In this document: positions 45,712 through 57,064 of the stretch, one piece after another
Position numbering within the stretch: position 1 is the stretch's first letter
Layout: the number at the start of each line of letters is the position of its first letter
Origin: Diphasiastrum complanatum
Taxonomy: Eukaryota > Streptophyta > Lycopodiopsida > Lycopodiales > Lycopodiaceae
DNA length: 64,000 nt
Direction: 5' to 3'
NCBI GenBank assembly: GCA_029204225.1
Contig: CM055101.1
Span: forward strand, 41,378,927 to 41,442,926
The notes under the pieces: model-generated
The model's database searches: none
The model's input: the letters and a program-made list of their open reading frames with translations, nothing else
What the model was told of the DNA's origin: nothing
Translations under genes and position numbers: made by a program

Positions 45712-46494
45712 TGACAAAATTTCTAGAATTCACACGTGTGGGGAATGTCCACAAGAGTGATTGATCTTAATTAGGCTTTGTGATTGGCACTATAACCTGA
45801 TTCTAGATTGATCAACAAGATCTAGTTGAGAAGAAATGGCTAATTCACAATCTAGCATGCTAATCAAAAGAGTATAATAGCAATGAATCAAAGTATGAAT
45901 AAAAGTACAAGATTTCAGTGTATGAGCATTAGTCTCAACACGAGTTAGAGAGAGAAAGCTAGAGAGATAACAAGCAAAATTAGTTTATATCCAAAATGGC
46001 ATGAGATAGCTACAAAACTTTGGTTCTTCATCATTGATTGTGTGGAGAGCTACACATATTTATGGAGTTTGAGGTAGCTCGAGGTAGAACCACATCCATC
46101 CATTCCAAAATGACATCTAGAGTCTATGTGACATTTGTCACTTGTCATGCATGAAATTCTACCAACTTTTTACAAGTGTACTAGTTCTAACTAGAAATGT
46201 CCAAATCATCATGCATGTGTCCATAAAACTTTGTGCATGCCTTGCATGTCACTATGGATCACTTACAGTTAATGCATGTGAATTGCCATGAGTTTCAACA
46301 AGCATAATTATGCTAATCCTATGTCTACAACCTAGATGCAAGTTGCATTTATCAAACTAGATAATACATAACCATGTAGCTCGAGTTCTATGTAAGCCAA
46401 ACTTGGCATTTTGCATTAATAAGCTACATACTTGCATGGTACAACATTTGTAGCAAGCCAAGAAATCAATACGGATTGTTTTTCAATTTTAACA
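45712..46494 (-). mobile_element. 5' LTR of the complete copia element
   Basis: 783 bp, near-identical to 40,641-41,435. Contains CACACGTGTG at 45,731-45,740 close to the PBS-side end. Confidence 0.92.
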
Positions 46495-48600
46495 CAATGA
46501 TCATGGAATTATTCACAGAAGAACTGCATCTTACATGTCGCAACACAACGGTGTTGCAGAAAGGAACAGGACTCTAATGGAAGCTGCCAGATGCATGATG
46601 GCCTACTCGAAAGCTCCAAGAGTGTTGTGGGTTGAAGCAGTAGCTACAGCTACTTTTTCACTCTACCAACTATGACAAAGGGAGCAGAGGATGAACACTC
46701 AAACGAAGATGTTCGAGTCCCACCTCATTCGGGTGATGAATCAGATGAAGAAAGATTCACAGGACAGCCTTCCTACTATAGTAGCTGTAAACCGAAATGG
46801 TTTCGAACCTAGCAGACTGATAAAGGCAAGAGCATTGTAGTCCTAGAAGGATCTCCTAGAAGATCAACAAGAGAACGAAGAGCACCACCAAGATTTGTGC
46901 CAGGCAGCTCAGCTTCTACATCAGAAGAGTTTTGTGGATTCAATGGAGAACCACAAACATTCAAGAAAGTGATTGAATGTACAGAAAAGGACAAATGGAT
47001 CCAGGCCATGAATGAGGAGATGGAATCCATGAGGAAGAATTAGGTGTGGACGTTATAGCCATTACTAGATAAGCGAAAGACTGTTAAATGCAAGTGGGTA
47101 TACAACAAACTAAAGTACGGACCAAATGGAGATATTTCCAAATATAAAGCAAGACTTGTAGCGAAGGGGCTTTCTTAGAGATATGGTAATGATTATGCTG
47201 AGACCTTCTTTCCTATCGTGAAACATTCGTCCCTACGTTTATTGTTTGCATATGCAGTTGCTTATGATCTCAAGATTCACATCGTAGACGAAAAGATAGC
47301 CTTCTTGCATGGCGAGCTAGATGAGGAAGTCTACATGGATCAACCTCCAGGCTACATTTCAAGTTCACTTCCTACTCATGCATGCAGAATGCATAGGAGT
47401 ATCTACGGTCTGATGCAGTCAGCGCGACAATGGTATAAGAAAAAAAGATCAAGCCCTCAAGTCTTTAGGATTCAAGCCACTAGTTGTTGATTCTAATGTT
47501 TATGTAAGAATAACAGACGGGAAGATCATCATTATAGTTGTGTATGTAGATGACACTTTGATATTCTACAAAAGTGAAGAGCTTATTGCTGAGGTGAAGT
47601 ATGACATCTCGAAACATTTCAAGATTGCAGACCTGGGAGAAGCCAGATGTTATCTTGGCTTACAGATTGATAGGAATTATGAGGGAGGTAAGTTGTACCT
47701 TTATCAGTCCAGATATACCGAAAAAATCCTACAAGATTTTGGGATGCTGAGTTGCAAGAGAGCAAATACTCCCATGCTTGTAGGAACAGTCCTGATGAAT
47801 GAAGACTGAAGACTGTTCGAAGACTGAAGAAGAAAGAGAGTTGATGCAGCTTATACAATACAGAAAGCTGATCGGATCGCTGATGTACCTTGCAGATAAC
47901 ACACGTCTTGACATTGCTTATGCAATGTTCAGGATGAGCCAATTTTGTACAAATCTAGGATCAACTCATTGGAAGATTGCGAAACAAATTTTGCAATACC
48001 TCCAATTAACGAAGGACTTTAGTTTGTGTTATTCTCGTGATGCAGGGTTCTAGATGCTTTCCTACAGTGATGCTAGCTGGGCATCTCTCAAGGACGACTG
48101 CAAAAGTGTTTCGAGAGGATGCATCATCGCGTCAGGAGCAACAATTCTATAGGTCAGCAAGAAGTAGACCATCGTGGCTCAGTCATTTTGCGAAGCAGAG
48201 TACGTTACATCAACAAAGATGGCTAATGAAATCATTTGGCTCAAACAGTTCCTTGACGAACTGGGTGAAACAAGGAGTGAGCCTTTGATTTTGCAGATGG
48301 ACAATACATCTGCAATACATTTGACAAAGGATTCTGTGTTTCATTAAAGGATGAAACACATCGCAATCAAGTATCACTTTGATAAGGGATCTGATCGGGA
48401 AGAAGATGTTGAAGACTATCTTTATTGGAACAAAGGAGATGGTGGCTGCATTTTCAAAAGGCCTTAGACAAAGGTCTATTCGAAAAATAGAGACCAGTCT
48501 TGGAGTCATTAAGCTACCACGCTTTGAGAAGGAGCTGAAGAAACAAAACGTTTCTGTTACCAAAGCTTTGCTAGCTTTCAGCCCTCAGTCTAACGAAAGG
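46495..48600 (+). pseudogene. Copia family A integrase end, RT and RNase H (right part of split element)
   Basis: Resumes integrase as YMSQHNGVAERNRTLMEAAR (catalytic Glu present) after the nested copia. Linker text near 46,900 gives way to RT: EKDKWIQAMNEEMESMRKN-stop, KARLVAKGLS-stop, then 47,218-47,490 (VDEKIAFLHGELDEEVYMDQ, MHRSIYGLMQSARQWYKK) and 47,540-47,809 (MYVDDTLIFYKSEEL, YVDD intact). RNase H follows with YSDASWASLKDDCKSVSRGC, FCEAEYVTSTKMANEIIWLK and MKHIAIKYHFD in broken frames up to about 48,545. Numerous stops; an old copy. Confidence 0.85.
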
Positions 48601-49140
48601 ACGTGAAGCAAATATGTTCGTGAACATCACGAAAAAACACGAAGTGAAAATGTTCGCGAACACCTTAATGAAGAGACACGAACGTGAAAAGTTCGTGAAA
48701 TTTTTTTTTTCGTGATATAGCAAGAGAAAGTTAGACGACGCGAAAATCTTTGCGATGCTTTTTTTACCTTCACGTTCCAAAAGATCAAGAAGGTCATGCA
48801 AGTAACAAGAAGTATAAAAATCCTTGATCTGATACGATGACGTCAGCGGAAGAGTGTTAGGACGTGCCTAACCCACCTCTCTTGTAATCCGTGATTAGTT
48901 ATAGATTGTTTAGTCTATCTAATCTAGTGTGCTACCCTGAATGTATAAGATACATACAGTAGGAGATAGATATACAAAGAATATAGATTACTGAAAAGAA
49001 GTCTGCCTGCGAGCGAGACAAGTTTTGTAAGCAGGATCCATAGAGATCCTAGAAGTCCACTAGTAAGCAAGACATTACTCGTGGGAGAGCACCACTTCTC
49101 TCATGCCAACGCGTTGTGTGGGTCTATCATACAGCGCACG
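48546..49140 (+). mobile_element. Copia family A 3' LTR
   Basis: Follows the RNase H of the split family A element; reverse complement of 2,800-3,500. The U3 part (48,600-48,730) is full of ttcgtg, ttcgcgaac, cacgaa and acacgaacgtg words. Exact LTR ends were not found. Confidence 0.6.
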
Positions 49141-50604
49141 AAAAACAAGAGGATCAAGAGATAATACTATAGCTATTACGCACATATCACTCTTATCTTT
49201 GTCTGATCTTGAATGAATTAAACACGATGACATTTGTTTTGGGACTTTGACCAAAAAAAAGAGTAACATTTTTTGGTATTTTTTAGTGGTCCTAGTTTTA
49301 GGCCAAATCATGGCTTTTTTTAGGGATTCTCTAGATTTTTTTTATACTTAATCTCCAACTTATACAAAAAAAAAAGTACAAAAAGTTACATTTTTATAAT
49401 ACATCATGCCAAAAAAAGAATTACAAACTTTGTAAAACCCTCATAATAAAAAATAAAACAATATTGAAAAATAACACATGATTTTGTAGAAGTGAAATTT
49501 TAAAAAAAAATATGAGGGCCCAAAATATGTATATATAACTTTTTTTTATAACACATTTTTCAAAGAATTTTCACTAATGTCTCTCAATTTGGAATATGAT
49601 ATATTATCAATGCTCTTTGTTTTAGATGATGAAATTGAAAGTCCTATCTTCTTCATCAACATCAAGTTACATATTTTCTTTTTAATCTGTTTCAAATATC
49701 GACAAGAAATTTTGTAAGTCGGCCTTCTTCGTTTGGTGATGAAATTAAGATAATAGTTGTCCAATTAATCCAAGTCATTTTTTCAAAATAGATATTGTTG
49801 AATTTCGTAAATGGTTAGTCATTATCAATTTAAAATTAAATATTAAAACATCCACATTTGTTAGACATAAATCGTAACCCTTGATTGATTTTTTTCACAA
49901 TCGTTTTTTATAGCTCTCCGGAATTGCAACATTTCTTATTTGTACATTTTAAAAAAATATTAGTTGACACGGTGTGTAACACACAGACCCATAATATTTT
50001 TGTTTAGTCACTGTTTTGAATAAATCTAAACACTTATACAATAGAAAATAGATGTTTTACTATTTTCAGAAGCCAAAACGTGCAACAAGACTTCTACCCT
50101 GAAGCTCATTAAGATTGACACATTTCAACTCATGTTTTTCTAAGAAAAATTTCAAGCATATCATCTTTTTTCAATCTACAATTTTTGTTCTCTTTTTAAC
50201 ACAGTTCACATTATTTGTGAATTACCAAATTACTCTTATGTTTAAAATTTTAAAATTCTTTATCTTAATATTTATTGTCAATATTTAGATTTCTAATTAT
50301 CTATTTATATTGATAATTTAATAATTTTTAAAATTTTTAGTTCTTCTAATTTTATTATTATTATTATAATTCCTTGAATTTTTAATTTGAAGGTATTTAA
50401 AACTTTAATTTCTTTAAAATTTGTAGAATTTTTATTTTATTTTTTCTAGATTTTTCAAATTTGATATTTTTCATATTTAAAATTTTAAAAACTTAAAAAA
50501 AATCTGTCTTTTTTATTTTGATTTTAGAATTTTAAAATTTCTAACTTTTAAAAATTTTATTTTTTTATTTTTTAAGTTTTTAAAATTTCCACGTTCACTC
50601 TTTT
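49141..50604. other. AT-rich, low-complexity DNA; no gene seen
   Basis: Long runs of taaaatttt-type sequence, especially 50,220-50,580. The minus-strand ORFs at 49,075-49,311 and 49,546-49,764 have no recognisable domain. Confidence 0.45.
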
Positions 50605-51231
50605 GCTATGCTGAGCATAGCAGTGTTATGGTGAACATACCAAAAGAACGGACATAGAAGTTCTTTTTGCTATTTCAAAAATTCTTTGGCTATGCTCAGC
50701 ATAGCAGAATATAATAACAAAAAAAACTTATGCTATGCTGAGCATAGCAAGAGCAACTTTTGTTGTCCTAAGCATAGCAAAAGAACGGACTTAAAGTTCT
50801 TTTTGCTATGTTGAGCATAGCAAAAATTTTTGTTCAATATTGGCTACTCAAAATTTCAATGGCCTTAACTCTACTGTGACCCTATGACTGTAATTGTATT
50901 GTGACCCTCATCTGCAAAACATGGTCATAGTAAAGATTTGGAGACCAAGATGTGACAAGAGATCTAATGAATGAAAGAAAACTCTAAAATATTGAACATA
51001 AAAAAAAGAAAAAAAAAACTTTTGATCTAGAAGATTAATACATGTGTGGAACATAAATGAGTGCGAAACCATGATTAAAAAAAAAAAAAAAACTTGAGCA
51101 AGGGTCTTATGGACTAGAAAATAAAAAAATTTAACTAAAAAGGGTTGAATGGTGAATAATAAATTGAAGGGCAACGTTTTTTCAAATGGAAGAAACCGTT
51201 CAAAAGTTTTCGGACCTATGCTGAGCATAGC
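50605..51231. repeat. Cluster of 17-bp palindromes gctatgctgagcatagc
   Basis: Copies at 50,605-50,621, 50,689-50,705 (central base c), 50,732-50,748, 50,805-50,821 (one mismatch) and 51,216-51,231 (16 bp), plus a half copy ending at 50,778. Between copies lie caaaagaacggac and gttctttttgctat, which are themselves inverted (aaaagaac / gttctttt). No coding content. Confidence 0.88.
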
Positions 51232-51250
51232 AAAAAACATTTGGAGATTG

Positions 51251-51708
51251 CTATGTTCTATCGCCGCTCTTGATCTTTCTCTGAAATCTTGCTCCTGAAA
51301 ATGAGAATATGGTAAGGACATCTCCTTGAGAATGGAGCGCTATCAGAAATCTGGAGTTGTGGATCGTAGTAGAAGACACCTCCTTGAGAATGGAGCGCTC
51401 TGAGAAATATGGAGTTGTGGATCGCAGTAGAGTGTCTTCGATGATGGTGATCACCTTGGGTCGAAGCTTAGCAACGGCTGATAAGAAGTGGAGGCAGTTT
51501 GCATGCTTCTAGTGGGCATGTGAGGAAGATCCACCATGCAGTTGATAGCTATGGCCTCTCCATCCATCGCATGCCTCATGTTCTTCAATCACCATCTCAT
51601 GGAAGGTGAAAGGAAGGCCAACAGATTCTGCGAATTCTGACAGTCGTTGCCCTGTCTGTTGAGTAGAAGAATACAAGGCGTTGTCAGGGTGTGCCATCCG
51701 ACACATTT
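51251..51708 (-). pseudogene. GRAS transcription-factor fragment (pseudogene)
   Basis: GRAS proteins are plant transcriptional regulators. The minus-strand frame from 51,706 reads TGQRLSEFAESVGLPFTFHE, the conserved stretch after VHIID (TGxRLxxFAxxxGxPFxF). It ends at an in-frame TAG at 51,506-51,508 and continues in the same frame as ANCLHFLSAVAKLRPKVITI and IEDTLLRSTTPYFSERSI, matching the PFYRE-side segment (FLxAxxxLxPKVxxxxE). A 58-bp tandem duplication then shifts the frame. The residues between the two blocks are shorter than in full GRAS domains, and the N-terminal half and SAW motif are absent. A 31-bp minisatellite lies at its upstream edge. No ATG with a plausible N-terminus, so a relic. 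Confidence 0.7.
51318..51433 (-). repeat. 58-bp tandem duplication inside the GRAS fragment
   Basis: ctccttgagaatggagcgct recurs at 51,322 and 51,380, with ggagttgtggatcg following in both copies. Because 58 is not a multiple of three, the second copy is read in a shifted frame. Confidence 0.85.
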
Positions 51709-51711
51709 TTT

Positions 51712-51803
51712 GCTTGAAAAATCAGAAAATGCTCATTTTTTGGCTTGAAAAACCAGAAAATGCTGATTTTTTGGCTTGAAAAATTAGAAAATGCTCATCA
51801 TTG
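51712..51803 (+). repeat. 31-bp minisatellite, three copies
   Basis: gcttgaaaaa(t/c)cagaaaatgct with catttttt/gatttttt tails at 51,712, 51,743 and 51,774. It borders the GRAS relic. Confidence 0.9.
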
Positions 51804-53544
51804 TGCCCAGCGGACTACTAATATTTTGTATTCGATTTGCCTTTGCATTCATAAAAAAGACTCATCAAAAACTCATTTTGTGAACGTATTTGTGGATTGG
51901 AAGATAGGGTTTCAGAGAACTATCGTGCCACAACTTCTTCTTTCCGTTTTGAATTCAGTACCTGTTGTGTGCAAACTCAAATGAGCTTTTTCCAAACAAG
52001 AAGCTAGTTTTGGGATGTGTTCTGTTTCAGAACGGGCAACTATGGCTCTCATGTACAGCTCATATCTACAGCTCTCATCATGCAAAATACAGATTTTAGA
52101 TATTTATGTAAATACGTTTCTGTATTCTGGATCTATGCAGTTTTAGTTGAAAGCATTCTTGATTGGCCAAAAAACTCAATTTCACAATGACAGCCACTTC
52201 TTGTCTTGCTGGGTTGTAGTCAAAGCCAGCTAAAATGTGGCATTAAGTTTCTATGTAACGTTTTTTACCTTATATGAGGTATGTACAATCTAAAATGGAG
52301 CTCAACCAACTCCATTGGATGCAGATAAAGAGGTATATATGTTACTCGAAGAGGTATTATACATCAGGTGATGTTTTATGTTTAACCAGACACTCAATTT
52401 CCCAAACTCTTCTAGTGTCATCCTTGGAACTGTACTGAAGTATTCTATTACTGGGGAATTAAAGGTTCTATGTGAGATAAAAGGGGCATTTCATGACAAT
52501 TTATTGAATGTGTAATCAAGCAAGTAACTTCATTACACAAACTATTTGTTGTTTCATGAGCCCATACTGGGAAGTTATGCAAATGACTGGCAGGTCTTTT
52601 CCCCGGGGCACTTGACTACCAAATACCATTAGCACTGTCATATCAGAAGGAAGCAAAATCCTAAAGATAATTTTCTAGAGATAAAGACTGAAACAAATTC
52701 ACTACTTTCGTATGATTGAAAAAGTCGTTAACCTGTGCAGTGTGATATCAGAAGGATACAAAGTGTTTGAGATAAACTTTGTGATATTAGAAGAATACAA
52801 AATGTTTGACATGTTCCTATGATGTTAAAGTCTCAAAGAGCTTCATATCTTATCATGAGCAATAAATCTACTTGTATTGATGTGTTGCAAGTTTTGTATG
52901 ATCGGTAGAAGCTTGTTTGTATTGCTAAATTGTTAATCTACTACCACTTGCTTGTCTCAATGTGACTCAATTTTTTTCAAATCTTAAAACTTCAATGCTT
53001 ATTTTGTTGACTTTTTGGGTGTAATTTAATTTGCTTGCATAAAAGAAAACTGGCTGATTAACACCTTCAAACACTGTTATTAGTTTAAAAACATCCTTTG
53101 TTGAAGTGATAATGATGCAATCTGATATGTTCCTTTTTGCTTTGTGGCCTTGTGGTACACAAACTAATAAGTAAGATGGAAAAGCTCCAAGTAATTTGAG
53201 CCTTTAGATAATGATCTCCAATTCTCAAAAATCAAGGAAGACAGTGGGAGTCCATGATGACCATTTTCAAAGCAGGATGTCATGTAACATAATACAATGC
53301 AATTCGGGTTGGTGTATGTATTGATTGATTATTGTAACTGAATTCAATCCATAGCTCAAAATCAAGGGTGATTGTGGGAGTTTATGATGACCGTTTGAGA
53401 GTGTTGTATACTTGATTATTCATGATGATTTCATAGTTATCAAAGCAGAATGTGATGAGAAGGTTAGCAACTCTATTTGTCACTAGTTGTCATGCTATTA
53501 ATAAATAATGAGCTACTTTATGCATTAAGAATTTACTATTTGCA
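51804..53544. other. No gene seen; scattered imperfect duplications
   Basis: AT-rich DNA. gatatcagaaggatacaaa-type words recur at 52,640, 52,743 and 52,786, and gggagtccatgatgaccattt (53,246) resembles gggagtttatgatgaccgttt (53,378). No ORF with recognisable homology. Confidence 0.4.
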
Positions 53545-53840
53545 GATGTTCTTGGCACAATAAGAAGTTTACTGGCGAGTTGGCAGATGCTGCTTGGTTA
53601 AAAAATCATTATCAGAAGGTCAGAACAGACGTCAAAATAAGTGCTGGTATACTGTTATTCACAAACCCGAAAATTTCGATGCCTGTTTTGACCTCTCCAC
53701 AAGCATCCAGACTAATTTTGTCAATATCAAGTAAAGTAAAAATTGCGATGAGTAAATCCTTACTAGAGGTGAAACGTCTACTTTTGACTCAAAAGAGTTT
53801 TAAGTTATTAAAAGTGAAAATTTCAAAAACCTGTATGAGG
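53545..53840 (+). other. Possible host exon, unidentified
   Basis: A splice-acceptor-like ttactatttgcag ends at 53,545. Downstream the open frame reads CSWHNKKFTGELADAAWLKN and HYQKVRTDVKISAG before becoming low-complexity and running into copia integrase at about 53,843. No family recognised; could be chance. Confidence 0.22.
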
Positions 53841-54890
53841 TAATGGCTAGAAAGAAGGTTGTGATAGGTCTTCCAAGTTCCTTAAGTGGCATCAATCATG
53901 TTTGTCAGTCTTGTGCGTTGTCTAAGTCACATAGACTACCTTATACTAGGTCTACATCTATATCTACAAAGCTTTTTCAACTTGTACATTCGGATGTTCA
54001 TGGAATCACTACAATTAGCAATAGTGGAGCTAAGATGTATGTAACTTTCATTGATGATTTCAGTAGATTTTGTTGGATCTATCTACTAAAGAGCAAAGAT
54101 GAAGTGTATGATGTCTTTTTTAAGTTCAAGAATGCAAGGGAGAACCAATTTTTCACAAGGATCAAGTGCTTAAGGAGTGACAATGGTGGTGAGTACATAT
54201 CTACCAAGTTCAAGGCCTTTTGTGATGTGCATGGGATCAAGAGGGAATATACAACACCAAGGACCCCACAACAAAATGCAGTGGCTGAAAGGAAGAATCG
54301 GACTTCATGTGAAAGTGCTAAAGCCATGAGGTTAAGTGCTAACCTTGATAAACCATTTTGGGATCAAGCTTTGTTGTGTGCCAGTGCAATAGGTGGCCGA
54401 GTGCTATTTTGGATGGAAGGACACCTTTTGAGATGCTATTCAAGAGGAGGTCGAGTGTCAACTTTCTAAGAACTTTTGGATGCATGTGCTTTGTCAACAT
54501 TACTCTTGATGATAGGACCAAGGAGGATCCATCTTCAAAGAAAGGTATTTTTGTTGGATATAGTGAGGTGAGTAAAGCCTATAAGGTTTACATTCCTTTT
54601 AGTAACGAAGTGATTTTTGGTAGAGATGTCATTTTTAATGAGGGGAACATGCCAAAATTGTCTTCAAGTACTATTGATGATGATGTGGATGATACTGATA
54701 TGAAGGATCCAACTTTAGATGGTGATGATGGTGAACCTTCATCAAGTCAAAATCCAAGGAGAACATCAAGGGAAAGACAAGTATCTTCAAGGCTCACATA
54801 TGATGAGAAGGGTAAGCAAGTGGAAGTGAGTCATTTTGCATTTCTCACATATTTTGGTAAATCTTCTTGTGTAGATGAAGCTATGCAAGT
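53830..54890 (+). pseudogene. Copia integrase and linker fragment
   Basis: 53,843-54,469 reads ARKKVVIGLPSSLSGINHVC, HSDVHGITTISNSGAKMYVT, CLRSDNGGEYISTKFKAFCD and QQNAVAERKNRTSCESAKAM; the DDE triad is intact. A frameshift at about 54,385 moves the reading to 54,358-54,890 (RRSSVNFLRTFGCMCFVNIT, GIFVGYSEVSKAYKVYIPFS). The same family as the minus-strand element at 57,846-60,944, but here the frame leaves copia sequence after SSCVDEA, where RT should begin. Confidence 0.87.
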
Positions 54891-55401
54891 AGATGGATGT
54901 TATCTTGTTGTAAAATCAAGTAATGGATCTGGAAAACAAATTTTGTTCAATGACTTTGATGGTCAAGCTGATGATCAAGAGGTTTATCTCAAAAAGCTTC
55001 AACAAGTCAAAAGGGAAGTTGGTAATTTGGAGCTAGTCAAGAGCATCAAAGGAGAGTCAATTGGAAAATATGTTATGGATCTATTTTTGCAAGTTATTTA
55101 AGACTTTCAAGATACGGTAAAACTAGCTATATTGGTGAGCATCATTTTGATGTTGGATTTGTGCTAATTCTTGGCAGGCTTTATTGATGGAAATGAATCT
55201 ATTGGAGGTTCAATATGTCACTCATTCACGATCAAGTCATCAAGGTATGATGGTATCTTGAGGCAAGATGGAGATGGAGGCTCATTCATGGAGTTTCATG
55301 GTGGATACATGACAACAAAGGACAAGGAAGGAGGAGACATGCAAGCAAAAGTTGATCACTCACATTTATTGTTTGTTTGCATGAATCATAATGTATGTTG
55401 A
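54886..55401 (+). other. Unidentified coding-like sequence fused in frame to copia linker
   Basis: After copia SSCVDEAMQVDG the frame continues with CYLVVKSSNGSGKQILFNDF, then EVYLKKLQQVKREVGNLELV, to a stop at 55,099-55,101. A candidate 56-bp intron (gtgagcat...ttggcag, about 55,133-55,177) lies between it and a second ORF (55,171-55,401: GFIDGNESIGGSICHSFTIK, GGYMTTKDKEGGDMQAKVDH). None of this resembles RT or RNase H. It may be host sequence captured or joined by deletion; I do not recognise the protein. Confidence 0.4.
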
Positions 55402-55672
55402 GTTTTGAGTCAAAAATTAAGTTTGGTGAGATTTGCTTGTTTTCTATTCTCTCTCTACCTGAATCTAAAATAGCTCTATTCTCTCTCTACCAGAGGAGAG
55501 GAGCTTAATTTTACTTAGTTTCTTCAAGGATCAATTTTTTTAAAGTGTATGTACTTTGGTTATCAACATATGCATCCATCTTTGCCTCTATGCCTTAGTT
55601 TTTTTTATCTAGATCTTGGAATTCAATCTAGCATCACACTTTTAGGGCATTCCACACGTGTGAAATATCACC

Positions 55673-55685
55673 TGGTATCATAGCC
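55673..55685 (+). other. Primer binding site
   Basis: tggtatcatagcc, one mismatch from the iMet-type site, two bases after the LTR end ...gtgtgaaatatca. Confidence 0.65.
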
Positions 55686-56425
55686 TACCTAAGCTCTTGA
55701 TTCTTGTTTCATCCAAAGTTCCAAAGATTCCTTGAAAATCAAGATCTAGAGAGACTAGTTTGTATCTCCCATGCTATCTCAAGCAAAATTGGACCAAAAG
55801 GTTTCATAATCATCATTATTGAATCATTTTAGGTACTCTATGGAATTCAGTGCTCAGTCACGTGTGAAGTATAGCCAAGTTTATTTAGAAGATTTTCTTC
55901 CATGTGTGATCCAAAATTGGTACTTGATAGCTAGTTTTCAAGCTATTGAGTCTAGTTTGTGTAGCAATTGACTTGATAGTGATTGTGTCTCCCAATCAAA
56001 AGTTATAGTCAATTGAATCAAGGTGGGTAGGGCATCAAACCTGGTTGGACACTTTTACTTATGACTTTCTTATGCTTGTTTGATCAAAAATCTCACTTCT
56101 AGGCTTGCCAATCACTTTCTTGAGATCTAGGTATCAATTTGAGGTAATAGCCACATTCTTTCATACAATTGGATTGTATTTGAGTGATTTGTGGATTCTT
56201 GGAGTGTTTCCCACGTGCCAAAGATAGCGTGACCCAAACTTAGCCCATACTTCATCAATTGAGGTGAGAGTGATCTAGATTAAGAGAGATTAGTAGAGCT
56301 AGTGAGATCCATCTCACATTTTGTTGCAAGATCTTGCATAGAAGTTGGTAGTACACCTTTCAAGGATTCTATAGTGAGAGAGAAGCAACATTTATTGTCT
56401 GATTACAAGGAGTCTTCACTATTAC

Positions 56426-56780
56426 ATGGCATCTATGGGTTCCTTCCTATTGGAATCTAGTGAAAGACTATCTACCTCCAACTATTCTATTTGGAAGGTT
56501 AGAATGGAGTCAATCTTGATACTCCAAGATGTGATGGAAATTGTACTTGGGATTGAGGAGGAGCCTCAAGTCCTTCAATAAGTACAAAAGTACAAGAAGA
56601 GAGCTAGTATGGCTCTCCACTTTATCAAGATGAATGTCTCTAATGAGATTTTGAGAGAGATTGGTGATTGCAACTCGGCCAAGCAAGCTTTGGATACTCT
56701 CAAAGCTAATTATAAAGCCAAAAATATCTCTAGGCTCCTCATTCTTAGAAATCAAATCTTCTCTATGATCTTTGTGACAT
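56426..56780 (+). pseudogene. Copia Gag N-terminal part
   Basis: ATG at 56,426-56,428 opens MASMGSFLLESSERLSTSNY followed by SIWKVRMESILILQDVMEIV, closely matching the Gag of the complete element at 45,408. One in-frame TAA interrupts it (56,579-56,581). It continues MALHFIKMNVSNEILREIGD and ISRLLILRNQIFSM, after which similarity to Gag ends at a deletion point. Confidence 0.82.
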
Positions 56781-57064
56781 TTATGAGGCATGGAAGCCTC
56801 GGATTTCCATCTTTATGGTGCAACCATCATGCAAGTGGAGCTTTTAAATCAAAGGCCATCATCAAGCACGGAGGAAGCACATGATCATAGTGGCATATTG
56901 GTGGAGTACTCTTCAAAGATATTGGCAAGAGATTTCTACCAAAGAGATCTTATCATATATGATGGATGCTTTTGCTGGTTTTTTACTTCATATACATCCA
57001 AACGGATCCACTCAAAACGTTTCACAAACTCCTTGATCTTACCAGGCTAGTTTTTGAGGAGGAG

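Larger units (their letters stand above)
40641..46494 (-). mobile_element. Structurally complete Ty1/copia element (5.85 kb) with TSD
   Basis: Left LTR 40,641-41,435, interior 41,436-45,711, right LTR 45,712-46,494. The 5-bp TSD caatg flanks it (40,636-40,640 and 46,495-46,499). The LTRs differ by one 12-bp indel and roughly 20 substitutions by eye, about 97% identical. Gag, PR, INT, RT and RNase H are all present on the minus strand but split by a few frameshifts and one early stop, so it is young but no longer autonomous. Confidence 0.93.
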
